Source: a virus
IMG/VR virus record: IMGVR_UViG_3300020051_000017
Span: 1 to 56,693 of that record
Strand: one strand, 5' to 3'
DNA: 56,693 nt
Shown: piece by piece, positions 46,001 through 53,399 of the stretch
Position numbering within the stretch: the first letter of the stretch is position 1
How the letters are laid out: the number at the start of each line of letters is the position of its first letter
Translations under genes and position numbers: made by a program
The notes under the pieces: generated by a model
What the model saw: the letters and a program-made list of their open reading frames with translations, nothing else
Told to the model about the DNA's origin: nothing
Databases searched by the model: none

Positions 46001-46492
46001 AAGTGCTGCATTTAAAATTTTAGTAAACTGTTCTTGCCAGTTAGGATTACTAGGATCATTCCATGTAATCGTTTGATTTTCTAAATTAAGGTTGTTTGAA
46101 TCTCTAACACTTTCAGTTGTGCTAACTGAGTCAACTTTAAGCAATCCATTAGCTGCTTGATTACGTTTAGGATTGTACGACAGCAAACGAGCAAGACGGA
46201 GAACTGATTCTCTACGTTCTGCAAGCTCTAAAAAGTTTTCTCTAGCATTTAAGTCAGTACGGAATGCAATGTTTTGACCTAGGAAAGCAATTAGATCAAT
46301 AAGTGCAAGGTATTCTGATGATTCAATATAATCGTTAAAATCTTCTGGATAGTTTTGACGAATGTAATTGATCATTGTACGACGAAGATTGTCAAAGTCG
46401 TATGATTTGAAGTCGGCGTTTCTATAACTCTGATAGATACGTTTCCAATCTTCTGCTACTAATAAACGGTTTTGTCTGTCTGTACTTGACAT
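43007..46492 (-). CDS. 6: Baseplate wedge protein gp6-like
   Basis: The 1161-residue protein begins with the gp6-type region (MINYIRQNYPEDFNDYIESS, EYLALIDLIAFLGQNIAFRTDLNARENFL, RLARLLSYNPKRNQAANGLL), which I recognise from T4-like wedge proteins. gp6 joins wedges into the ring around the hub and forms the inner belt of the baseplate. It is much longer than T4 gp6 (about 660 residues); the C-terminal part, with gp6/J-like NYGQLLNNIKSISDEIIYHP and VKTRVIAAINEFFALENWEF, is at the usual place, so the extra length is in the middle. An AGAGGAAAG site and an AATAAATA late box precede it. Confidence 0.88.
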   Translation of the reverse strand: MSSTDRQNRLLVAEDWKRIYQSYRNADFKSYDFDNLRRTMINYIRQNYPEDFNDYIESSEYLALIDLIAFLGQNIAFRTDLNARENFLELAERRESVLRLARLLSYNPKRNQAANGLLKVDSVSTTESVRDSNNLNLENQTITWNDPSNPNWQEQFTKILNAALPVNSNIGRPAKKDVVSGVPTEQYRLNSANSDLPVYGFNKAIGGTTSRFEIVSTDIDNGEIKEEAPFPGNNFAFLYRNDGRGPASSNTGYFCHFRQGAMDQGTFTVDNPSTNQVVAIDATNINNSDVWLYKVDNYGLEEELWSKVDAVEGNNVIYNSLSKSIRNIYSVLTRANDRISLIFSDGTFGNLPQGNFRVYYRTSKNQRLIIEPADMRGVSIKIPYYSKTGKSEQLTMVFRLKYTVDNASTSESSASIKRNAPATYYTQNRMITAEDYQIAPLSISQEIIKVKSVNRTASGISRYLDLVDATGKYSKTNLFGIDGIVTKEFLTPKSKFSFITKTDIEGAIANIIEPILSDKKVRNYYYNSFPKTLVADLRVAWNSQTIDTNQNTGYFTNSVGTRLQLGTFTASTLKLLKPGTLVKFIAPAGSYFQSNNDNALEIGDANVAGAVTYKWTKIISVAGDGTATNADGTGPVLLNDNIPEGSILSQIIPRLATELQSAVSLQVIDQVFAYNSFGLRFDVNLGEWRLVTTNNLNVDSPFSIGKTGDTSNQQLDSSWLLLFETDGETYTITYRGSRYVFESAEEIRFYFDSSDKIYNNRTGKIIKDKISVLNINKQPDSTSPFTIDFDWEIVEEYRDAEGYVDSSKIQVSFFDDDDDGVVDNPELFDEIVNETVNNLTKYVFQIKSTTLDGVEEFNYISTDVPTSEGLYTFTDGTGSIKVIATKDQLSNTTIYNNGQIFYFIAEDLFQVLNKTTGNLVTSQNYRAKIGRDKLKFHYVHAADASTRIDPSVSNIVDVYLLTKSYDNDFRSYIEGTVTTKPLAPSSDQLYLNYGQLLNNIKSISDEIIYHPVKYKILFGENAPSDLQAKFKIVKNPDIVINDNEVKTRVIAAINEFFALENWEFGETFYFTELSTYVMQQLSPNLVTFVIVPNQASSTFGSLFEIKSEVDEVFISGASVADIELIDSITATRLRSTGSIVTDATSVNTGIQSSGLSTGGTN

Positions 46493-46519
46493 GGATTTGC
46501 TTTCCTCTAACTTATAGTG

Positions 46520-46527
46520 TATTTATT
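46520..46527 (-). promoter_or_regulatory. Probable late promoter (AATAAATA)
   Basis: A minus-strand AATAAATA in the 59-base gap between the gp25-like and gp6-like genes, 28 bases before the gp6 ATG. It fits the NATAAATA consensus and probably drives gp6 and the giant structural gene. Confidence 0.65.
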
Positions 46528-46551
46528 AATTTGAATAAACCACGTATATAA

Positions 46552-47001
46552 TTAGTTGGCTAAAAATCCGTTGTTTTGGTCAAACGTTAGTCGCATATTT
46601 TCAGCGATATTGTAGGGTAAAAATATAAGTGTTGCATCTATTTGTATGCCGCTTTCGTACTGATCAACTGTAATACTAGTAACACTAACTCGAGGATCAT
46701 AGTTAATAATAGTAGTTACATTTTCGGCGATAATCTGCTTAAGGCTTTCAGTTAATGGTTCATATAAAATGTCCCATATAATTGTTCCAAAGTTAGGATT
46801 GCTAAGAAGTTCGCCTTGACGAATGTGAAAGTGGTTAATAATATCTTGTTTTACAATTTGCAAATCATACAACTGAAACCCGATATTATCAGGATTAACT
46901 GTAGAGAATCCTTTATAAGTTTTTTCGCCTATACCGTAGTCAGGGCGAGTGTTACCTTTTACTGTAATTTCTTTATAAAGTTTTTTCTCTAATGTGCTCA
47001 T
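46552..47001 (-). CDS. 25: Baseplate wedge protein gp25-like
   Basis: A 149-residue protein of the gp25 family (sheath-initiator wedge protein with a lysozyme-like name but no lysozyme activity in phages). Diagnostic stretches are KQDIINHFHIRQGELLSNPN, FGTIIWDILYEPLTESL and NYDPRVSVTSITVDQYESGI. The length is close to other gp25 proteins (about 130). It lies between the gp5-like spike and gp6 genes. A TAAATA-core sequence (47006-47013, GGTAAATA) precedes it, but it is too degenerate to call. It is expected to bind gp6 and the first ring of the tail sheath. Confidence 0.9.
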   Translation of the reverse strand: MSTLEKKLYKEITVKGNTRPDYGIGEKTYKGFSTVNPDNIGFQLYDLQIVKQDIINHFHIRQGELLSNPNFGTIIWDILYEPLTESLKQIIAENVTTIINYDPRVSVTSITVDQYESGIQIDATLIFLPYNIAENMRLTFDQNNGFLAN

Positions 47002-47013
47002 ACTGTATTTACC

Positions 47014-48549
47014 TTAAGGAAGCGGGTCGTCTCTTGACGGTGTACTTGTAACTGTTGCTGATCCACCTGTTCCTACTGAAGATCCTGGGCCTGAATATAT
47101 CGGTGGCGGAACAGTAGTAGGTGCCGTTGTTGTAGGTAGTCCAGGATCCGCAGTATCTGCACCTGTTCTCGATGGTGTACTCGTAACATTTGCTCTTGCT
47201 TCTGCTTCGCCAGCAGTGCCTTCTGAGCTTGCACCAGCTGACGGAGGAGCAGTCGCTGCTACGCATGCTTCAAATGTATCTTTTATTGCAGCAGGAGTGC
47301 TGCCGCCTGATCCTGATCCTGGAGCCGCTGGTGCTGTTGGAGTTCCGGCAGCTCCACCGCTTTGCAAATGAGGATGTGTTGCTTTTACGTTTACACCACT
47401 TACTGTAGATGCTTTTAGTGTTCCACTGACATCTAAATTTCCTGTAACTCCAATATTATTTGCATTAGTTGTAGGAGCATTTAGGTTAATAGCACCAGCT
47501 GCGCCGATGTTGACATTGCCGCCAGCAGCTAGATTAATATCACCGCCAGATTTAAAATTAATAGACCCTGATGAATATACGTCAATTGTACCCTGAGGTG
47601 TCATTTCTATCCAACTTTGCCCGCTGCCATGTGCAATGTAAATTAAGTCTTCAGAATTATGCATCAATATTTGATGTCCTGTACGTGTTCTAAGTCTTAT
47701 CAATTCATTAGCAGGAATCATAGGGTCGCCGCCATCAGCCAATGATGCATATACACTAGGAGTTGATGCAGCAGGTCCTTTTCTAAATAAACTAGGGTCA
47801 CCGTCGTCCATTACAAAACTTGATCCCGTAAGTCTTGATGCTGGCATATCTGTTTGTGCATTTTCGCCGCCGACTTTAACTCTAGGTTTACCAGGTCTAC
47901 GATCTAACGGTCCAGGAGTACTCATACCAAATACCATACTAGGTACTTCTCGTCTAGCACTCGATGTTGTAGTTCCTCTTATATGATCATTAATTAGACC
48001 TGCCCGAGTGAGTTGTGTAACTGCATCATCGTTGACTGGTTTTAAGAAAGTAGTAGGCTGATTGCCAGATCCAGGTTCATTTCTTTTATTATACTCACCT
48101 ACTGGTAATACTTTAGCTTGATCTGTTTTATTATTCTTTGTACTACCGTTGCCTGGTATCATAAAGTTCATAAACTTTTCTTGTACACATCCAAACCAGA
48201 AGCCTCGACTTTTATTTCCTTCTGCAAATATAACTAAGACAGTTGATCCAACATCTGGCGGAACTGCCCACATACCGTAACTTTTCTGTGTATAATCAAA
48301 ACCTTCATTGTCACTTGTTCCGCTATACGGTGTAATTCCATAAAAAGGACTTAGATAACTTACTGTTGCCAATTCTCCAGTAGCATCAGTCGTGTTGCCT
48401 TCAGTTGTTGTTTTTAAAAGTTCAACCTCAAGAGATCCCATGTACTCAGTATCTAAATGATTGCGTACAATTGCCATAAACGGCCCAGGGCCGTCAAATG
48501 AACTCGTCTTTGGTTGTGCGTCTGGGGTTCTAGTATCTTGTCCTGCCAT
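47014..48549 (-). CDS. 5: Baseplate hub/spike protein gp5-like without lysozyme domain
   Basis: A 511-residue protein. An OB-fold like that of gp5/VgrG occupies about residues 20-160 (GPFMAIVRNHLDTEYMGSLE, YGMWAVPPDVGSTVLVIFAE, SRGFWFGCVQE). About 300-390 is a triple beta-helix needle (IEMTPQGTIDVYSSGSINF, GGDINLAAGGNVNIGAAGAI). The lysozyme domain that T4 gp5 has between these two parts is not visible; instead there is a proline/serine-rich linker. The C-terminus is low-complexity (TPTAPAAPGSGSGGSTPAA) and carries an EGTAGEAEARANV motif shared with the adjacent hub protein. It should form the membrane-piercing spike. Confidence 0.82.
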   Translation of the reverse strand: MAGQDTRTPDAQPKTSSFDGPGPFMAIVRNHLDTEYMGSLEVELLKTTTEGNTTDATGELATVSYLSPFYGITPYSGTSDNEGFDYTQKSYGMWAVPPDVGSTVLVIFAEGNKSRGFWFGCVQEKFMNFMIPGNGSTKNNKTDQAKVLPVGEYNKRNEPGSGNQPTTFLKPVNDDAVTQLTRAGLINDHIRGTTTSSARREVPSMVFGMSTPGPLDRRPGKPRVKVGGENAQTDMPASRLTGSSFVMDDGDPSLFRKGPAASTPSVYASLADGGDPMIPANELIRLRTRTGHQILMHNSEDLIYIAHGSGQSWIEMTPQGTIDVYSSGSINFKSGGDINLAAGGNVNIGAAGAINLNAPTTNANNIGVTGNLDVSGTLKASTVSGVNVKATHPHLQSGGAAGTPTAPAAPGSGSGGSTPAAIKDTFEACVAATAPPSAGASSEGTAGEAEARANVTSTPSRTGADTADPGLPTTTAPTTVPPPIYSGPGSSVGTGGSATVTSTPSRDDPLP

Positions 48550-48559
48550 TGTTTATTCC

Positions 48560-51256
48560 TTAGAACGGTCCTGATTGTTGTTGTGCAGAGGCATTAGCTG
48601 CTTGTCTTGCTCTAAGCGCTCTTAGAGGTGCATCGTCGTATGTGCTGCCAGCAGATGGACTAGGAGCACTTGCTGGTCTGCTAGGTATAAACCCAGGATC
48701 AGCAGTATTAGCGCCATTTACGTTTGCCCTTGCTGCTGCTTCGCCAGCATCACCTTCCGAATTTGCGCCAACTTGTGGATTAGCTGGGGTTGGTGCTATT
48801 TGCGTTCCTGCATTATCAGTATTAAGAATACCGGATTGTGAAGGAGCAGTAAATGCCGAGTTTTGTCGTTGTCTACGAATTGTCTGGAGTTCTTGTGTAA
48901 ACTCTCCGTTACTAAACACATTTTTACAAAATAAAACTTGATACAATCCACTAAATTCTCCTACAGGAGCAGTTCCGCCACCTGGAAAATCCATATATCC
49001 TGTAGGACCATAGTCTAACGGAGTTCTAAAGTTGATTTCTATATCAACTTCTCCGTTTTGATAATTCATTGTACCGTCCTTAGTAATATTTAAAATTCCT
49101 GGAACTTGAAGTGCGTTATAATTTCCCATTCCGCTATCACAAATGTAATACGGATCTCCTAATATTTTTAGATCTACTGCAATTAAGTCTACAGGACTGT
49201 TCATTAATGCTTCATTAAAACTTCGAGCAATTTGTGATTCTGGACTTAAAAATCCAATGCCACCGTCTCGTCTATTTGGACCTGCAACAGCAGATTGCGC
49301 TCTTCCTAGTTCACCCGCTTGAGTGTTTCCTGGAGATACTCCTGGAGATACATTAGGACCAGTTGCAGTTGTTTCCTGTGTTACTGATTGTTTGCTATCA
49401 GAACCCATCTGTCCCATATCGCCATTAATACTTGTAAAAAATGCTGCATCAAATTTGATATTGAAATCAATGACGTCTTTATTTTTTCCAGTGTATATAT
49501 AATTGTATTCTTTTATTGCCTGATTTTTTAACTGCGGAATACCAGGACTGCTTTGACTCGGGCTCTGGAATTTACTAATATGAACAAGGTACGGTATTAC
49601 TCGATAAACAAATATTCTCGAAGGAATACCAGTTGTTGAAACAACTTCAGCTGTAGAATCTGCATTAAAAACTTGTGATTCGATTCTAAACCACGGAATC
49701 ATTCCATTCGAGTCAGGTTTCTTTGATGCAATGCTTCTGCCAAATTCACTTGTAATAATAATTTCTTCAATTATAGTTTGAATTTTTTTACCTGAAGAAA
49801 ATGTAGCTTGCCTAATGTCGCCTGTTAAGTTTACTAAACAACAGTTAACTTCACCTTTAGTGTCTTCGTTTTCAGCGTTGGTAGGAGTTTGCATTGGACG
49901 GGTGCCGCCGTCAGTATTAGCATTAACAATCTTAGATTGTCCTATTTCATTTATATTAATTGATCGTTCAGCATATTCTCGAATATTTTCGCCAAAACTA
50001 GATCTTTTAACTGTTATACCTGCTGCATTAGCTATTTCATTCCTATAATCAACAGGAACAGGCCCTTCAGTGTCACCGGTTGTAGATACATAGTATCTTT
50101 TTATTTCTTCGTCTGTAAATTCTCTAGTAGTTGCAGTATCGTCAGCTTGTTCAGGTTGTCCCATCATAAACTGAGTTGATTCTTGTGCAGACGAACTAGT
50201 AGTTGGAAACATTATAACGTACTGGTTTCCTTTTTTAACTTTGCCAGCACGTTCAGCAGCTATTTCTCTATTGTTTAATACACTAGTTAAACTTTTGGCG
50301 CCAGTTTGCAACATTTCTGCAACTGTTGCTCCAGCAAAACTTAAATCAGTGTGAGTATTTTGTGTTTCATCTGTTAATGCAACTTCGTGGTATGGTATTG
50401 CTTGTACTGTATATACACTACCGCCTTCTGCTACTTCAAATTCAATATTTACAAATTTTAAAGGAAACATTCTACGCAAATTGCTAGCATGGATATAATT
50501 ATTGCCGTCATCGTATCCTTTAAATTCTACTGAAAGTAAAAACGGTGCTTCAATATAATTGGGCTGTCCTGCTCTTTTAGCTGCTACTTGTAATGATTGT
50601 AAAAATAATCCCATACTGTATGGTTCAGTTACTTTAAAACTTATACTAGTTGCATTTGTTGATCGTGAATTAGGATTACCTGCTACTATTGTTTCTATTT
50701 CTACATCATCTATAAAATATTCTACTTTGCCTGCTGATTCATATAGCGTAGCACTGCCCGGAGTTGGGCCGCCTCCGCTTCTTAATATTACTACTCCTGG
50801 ATCTCTTCTTCGATAGGTTAGATCAGGGAAGTTTAATTCAAAATCACTTAGACAGCCTAACGTAAACACATAATTGTAACTTGCAAATTGTTCTAAAGGA
50901 TTTGGCTGTTTGCCGGCACCTCCAAATACACTACCAAATCCGCCGCCAAAGGCTGCTCCTAAGAACCCACCAATGCCGCCCTTAATACCGTTTACTAAAG
51001 ATGATCCTATTCCGTTAGCAATATTGCCAACAATACTTTGACCAATCCCTGGGCCAGTTAAACCGTTTAAACTATTTGCTAAGTTAACTGTTGCACCTTG
51101 TAATTCTTGCATAGATCCTGTTACAGAATCTACAACACCGTCTACTGCTATATTAGCACTTTGACGGAACTGGTTTGCGGCTGAAGCTACTTCAGTTTCT
51201 ACATCTCTGCCAACTGCTTTTAAACGATTTGATAAATTCTGTGGAATTAATGCCAT
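48560..51256 (-). CDS. Probable baseplate hub structural protein with glycine-rich N-terminus
   Basis: An 898-residue protein between the gp53-like and gp5-like genes. The N-terminus is helical and then strongly glycine-rich and hydrophobic (residues ~70-113, e.g. GIKGGIGGFLGAAFGGGFGS). The body has beta-rich segments (YNYVFTLGCLSDFELNFPDL, VEYFIDDVEIETIVAG, ISFKVTEPYSMGLFLQSLQV, LNFRTPLDYG-type motifs near the end). The C-terminal 100 residues are low-complexity and contain EGDAGEAAARANV, found also in the gp5-like protein. By position it is a hub component (the place of gp27-type proteins), but I cannot show homology to gp27 by eye. Confidence 0.68.
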   Translation of the reverse strand: MALIPQNLSNRLKAVGRDVETEVASAANQFRQSANIAVDGVVDSVTGSMQELQGATVNLANSLNGLTGPGIGQSIVGNIANGIGSSLVNGIKGGIGGFLGAAFGGGFGSVFGGAGKQPNPLEQFASYNYVFTLGCLSDFELNFPDLTYRRRDPGVVILRSGGGPTPGSATLYESAGKVEYFIDDVEIETIVAGNPNSRSTNATSISFKVTEPYSMGLFLQSLQVAAKRAGQPNYIEAPFLLSVEFKGYDDGNNYIHASNLRRMFPLKFVNIEFEVAEGGSVYTVQAIPYHEVALTDETQNTHTDLSFAGATVAEMLQTGAKSLTSVLNNREIAAERAGKVKKGNQYVIMFPTTSSSAQESTQFMMGQPEQADDTATTREFTDEEIKRYYVSTTGDTEGPVPVDYRNEIANAAGITVKRSSFGENIREYAERSININEIGQSKIVNANTDGGTRPMQTPTNAENEDTKGEVNCCLVNLTGDIRQATFSSGKKIQTIIEEIIITSEFGRSIASKKPDSNGMIPWFRIESQVFNADSTAEVVSTTGIPSRIFVYRVIPYLVHISKFQSPSQSSPGIPQLKNQAIKEYNYIYTGKNKDVIDFNIKFDAAFFTSINGDMGQMGSDSKQSVTQETTATGPNVSPGVSPGNTQAGELGRAQSAVAGPNRRDGGIGFLSPESQIARSFNEALMNSPVDLIAVDLKILGDPYYICDSGMGNYNALQVPGILNITKDGTMNYQNGEVDIEINFRTPLDYGPTGYMDFPGGGTAPVGEFSGLYQVLFCKNVFSNGEFTQELQTIRRQRQNSAFTAPSQSGILNTDNAGTQIAPTPANPQVGANSEGDAGEAAARANVNGANTADPGFIPSRPASAPSPSAGSTYDDAPLRALRARQAANASAQQQSGPF

Positions 51257-51257
51257 A

Positions 51258-51560
51258 TTATATCCCTAGTGTCCTTGTAAGTGCGTCGCCTTTTGGCACA
51301 TAAATTTGGATACCTGCAATTAAATCAAATATAGGATCTTTAAGTATTTCCATATTACGTTGTGCAAAGACCCACCAAAGATCTTTGTCGCCATACAAAT
51401 CAAAAGCAAGTAAATCAGGGCGATGCGTATACTGAGGCTGTATTGTAATTAATACATCATCTGATTCTGCAGGAATTGGACGTATTTTTAATATGTCAAG
51501 ATACTGTCCGTCTTGAGTAGATGTATTATACCATGGACTGGTTCCGATATATGCTGCCAT
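51258..51560 (-). CDS. 53: Baseplate wedge protein gp53-like
   Basis: A 100-residue protein with the gp53-type pattern: IQPQYTHRPDLLAFDLYGDK followed by DLWWVFAQRNME and a terminal GIQIYVPKG, the LysM-like fold that helps close wedges into the ring. It is shorter than T4 gp53 (196 residues), as is common in cyanophages. Its ATG overlaps the stop of the tube-cap gene by one base (TAATG), and it ends one base before the hub gene begins. The assignment is based on motif and position. Confidence 0.78.
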   Translation of the reverse strand: MAAYIGTSPWYNTSTQDGQYLDILKIRPIPAESDDVLITIQPQYTHRPDLLAFDLYGDKDLWWVFAQRNMEILKDPIFDLIAGIQIYVPKGDALTRTLGI

Positions 51561-52423
51561 TAGATAAATCCTTGTCCGTTGCCTTTAGCATATCCGCCAC
51601 TGACAAATTTGTCTAAGCTAAATTGCTGCACAGCTCGTCTACTGTAAGTTGGCATTAACTGTATAGCAACTGAACACTTTGTCGGTGCCCATGTATCTAA
51701 AGATTTTACATAAATGTAATCAACATCAGGAGTTAAATCGCAAGTAAATTGTGTAACTACTACTGGTACATTTTTAAATACAAAGTCACCATACCCATTA
51801 AGTTGTACCACTGGAGGAGGCGAACCTTGATTGCTTGAATTTCCATAAGACATCTTAGTAACACTTCTTAAGTAATGAATTACGGCAACCCAATATACAC
51901 CTTCGGCTTCGCTTTCAACAATAAAGTCTCCGCTAATTTGAATAGTGTCTGGTTGGCTGTTTTGATACACTGGAAACGGATAGTTACTATGTGTAGGTTT
52001 AACTTGTGAGTAAGATGCACTATGACTCATAACAATTGCAGGAGTGTATGGAAAAATCATTCCACTTGTTTTACCTAATGCTGCTGCAAGAGTTGGTTCT
52101 AGACCCATGCCAGGAGGCATTGAAAGCCTGACACGCCAATCATCATTATCGGTTCCTTTCCAACTAACATCTGCAAATCCTACTCCGCCAGGCATTCCAA
52201 ATTTAGGGAGGCCGCCTCCGCGAAGCAAACTCATAAAATTCTTAGCGGTAAATACATCCTCGGCTATACCTTTTACAGCATCACCAACTTGACCTATTAA
52301 ACCTTGACCAAAGTTTGCTGCGCTACCCAACAGATTGCTTACCGACTGCTGGGGCGATATTGCATTACGAGCCTGCGAAGCTGCTGATGAAAGTTGTTGT
52401 CCTATGCCGCCAAATAGTGCCAT
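51560..52423 (-). CDS. Tail tube cap / baseplate-tube junction protein (gp48/gp54-like)
   Basis: A 287-residue protein, first of the structural block. It has a helical Gly/Ala-rich N-terminus (MALFGGIGQQLSSAASQARN) and then a tube-protein-like beta barrel (DDWRVRLSMPPGM, PDTIQISGDFIVESEAEGVY, VVQLNGYGDFVFKNVPVVVT). The C-terminal CSVAIQLMPTYSRRAVQQFS is typical of proteins capping the baseplate where tube polymerisation starts. Whether it is gp48 or gp54 cannot be decided here. The ATG is preceded by AGGAGA, and an ACTAAATA sequence at 52444-52451 might be a weak late promoter. Confidence 0.7.
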   Translation of the reverse strand: MALFGGIGQQLSSAASQARNAISPQQSVSNLLGSAANFGQGLIGQVGDAVKGIAEDVFTAKNFMSLLRGGGLPKFGMPGGVGFADVSWKGTDNDDWRVRLSMPPGMGLEPTLAAALGKTSGMIFPYTPAIVMSHSASYSQVKPTHSNYPFPVYQNSQPDTIQISGDFIVESEAEGVYWVAVIHYLRSVTKMSYGNSSNQGSPPPVVQLNGYGDFVFKNVPVVVTQFTCDLTPDVDYIYVKSLDTWAPTKCSVAIQLMPTYSRRAVQQFSLDKFVSGGYAKGNGQGFI

Positions 52424-52450
52424 TATTATTGTCTCCTATATGTTATTTAG

Positions 52451-52479
52451 TTGACAAAATTAACTGTGTATATTATAAT
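52451..52479 (+). promoter_or_regulatory. Sigma70-type promoter of the gp55 gene
   Basis: TTGACA at 52451-52456, a 17-base spacer, and TATAAT at 52474-52479. Both boxes match consensus. The gp55 ATG follows at 52503 with a TTGGAG ribosome-binding site. The promoter lies in the divergent gap between early and late blocks. Confidence 0.9.
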
Positions 52480-52502
52480 GTATTACAACCATTGGAGTTT
52501 TT

Positions 52503-53333
52503 ATGAGAAAAGTTAACTATTTAAATAATAAAGATATACTTAAAGAAATACACAAATCAAAGAGTACGTTTTGCAGCTATGTATCTGATACAGATCATCA
52601 ATTTGATATCATTTTACCTAGCATTGACAAAATTAACATTAGAACAATTGCTGAAGCTAAACGTGCGCAAGCAAAACGATTACAACATTTAGACTTTGAT
52701 GCTAGAAAAGCAGCAGGTGAGAAAATTAAACTTGCAGAATGCGAAGTTGACTATAGAAAAATTGAAAAAACTGATTTAGTTTTTCGTATTATGACATTTG
52801 ACCACATTCCGGACGAACCTGGTCGTAAAAAGACTCCAAAGACAGTTGCAGATCACAAAGTAAAATTAAACTTTCCTCCTTTTCAACATTTTCGCTTCAA
52901 TGAACAAGACGAATTAATGTGTGTTGGTAAAAGTCATTGGCAAGGTGGCATGGAAAACGGAAGTTTTAGTTTAAGTCACGGTAAAGCAACAAATAAACTT
53001 GCATTGATGTGGATGAAACTATGCGATCGTTATGCTACTCGTGGCAACGTTCGTGGTTATACATACAATGACGAGATGAGAGGCCAAGCTATCCTACAAC
53101 TAGCACAAATTGGACTACAGTTTGACGAAAGCAAATCAGATAATCCGTTTGCTTACTACACAGCCGCAGTTACTAACAGTTTTGTTCGTGTTATTAACAT
53201 AGAAAAGCGCAATCAGAACATACGAGATGACATTCTTGAAATGAACGACATGAATCCTAGCTTTACACGACAAAATGCCGGCGAATGGGAAGCGCAACAG
53301 CGTAGAGAAAAGTATTATCAAGACAAGAAATAA
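52503..53333 (+). CDS. 55: Late-transcription sigma factor gp55-like, extended
   Basis: A 276-residue homologue of T4 gp55, the sigma-like subunit that directs RNA polymerase to late promoters. The N-terminus VNYLNNKDILKEI matches the NNKELL start of T4 gp55. The C-terminal half has the sigma-2-like core (LALMWMKLCDRYATRGNVRG, YTYNDEMRGQAILQL, ESKSDNPFAYYTAAVTNSFV, RVINIEKRNQNIRDDI). T4 gp55 has 185 residues. Here about 110 additional residues lie between these two parts (roughly 30-145), rich in Lys/Asp and including FPPFQHFRFNEQDELMCVGK. Transcription from a sigma70 promoter makes sense because it must be made before late genes. The NATAAATA boxes in this window are its probable targets. 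Confidence 0.85.
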   Translation: MRKVNYLNNKDILKEIHKSKSTFCSYVSDTDHQFDIILPSIDKINIRTIAEAKRAQAKRLQHLDFDARKAAGEKIKLAECEVDYRKIEKTDLVFRIMTFDHIPDEPGRKKTPKTVADHKVKLNFPPFQHFRFNEQDELMCVGKSHWQGGMENGSFSLSHGKATNKLALMWMKLCDRYATRGNVRGYTYNDEMRGQAILQLAQIGLQFDESKSDNPFAYYTAAVTNSFVRVINIEKRNQNIRDDILEMNDMNPSFTRQNAGEWEAQQRREKYYQDKK

Positions 53334-53337
53334 TCAG

Positions 53338-53366
53338 TTGACAACTTTGTCAATACCCTGTATACT
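53338..53366 (+). promoter_or_regulatory. Sigma70-type promoter of the gp47-gp46 operon
   Basis: TTGACA at 53338-53343, a 17-base spacer, and TATACT at 53361-53366 (one mismatch to TATAAT). It overlaps the end of the gp55 gene by no more than its flank, and the gp47 start lies 34 bases beyond the -10 box. Confidence 0.85.
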
Positions 53367-53399
53367 ATAAAAGTATATAAATTTATGGAGAGATAACTC

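Noticed and set aside
47009-47266. Alternative frame inside the gp5-like gene end, starting MRSSDCSSV
   Set aside because: It lies in the antisense-free shadow of the low-complexity gp5 tail, has an unlikely composition and no ribosome-binding site.
48642-48941. Plus-strand open frame opposite the hub gene C-terminus
   Set aside because: It mirrors the Ala/Pro/Gly-rich codons of the minus-strand gene; no initiation signals and no protein-like pattern.
52444-52451. ACTAAATA on the minus strand as late promoter of the tube-cap gene
   Set aside because: It differs at two positions from the best consensus; possible but too weak to list as a feature without transcript data.
53376-53383. TATAAATT on the plus strand before gp47 as a late promoter
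   Set aside because: The last position deviates from the consensus and a good sigma70 promoter is directly upstream; gp47/gp46 are expected to be early or middle genes.
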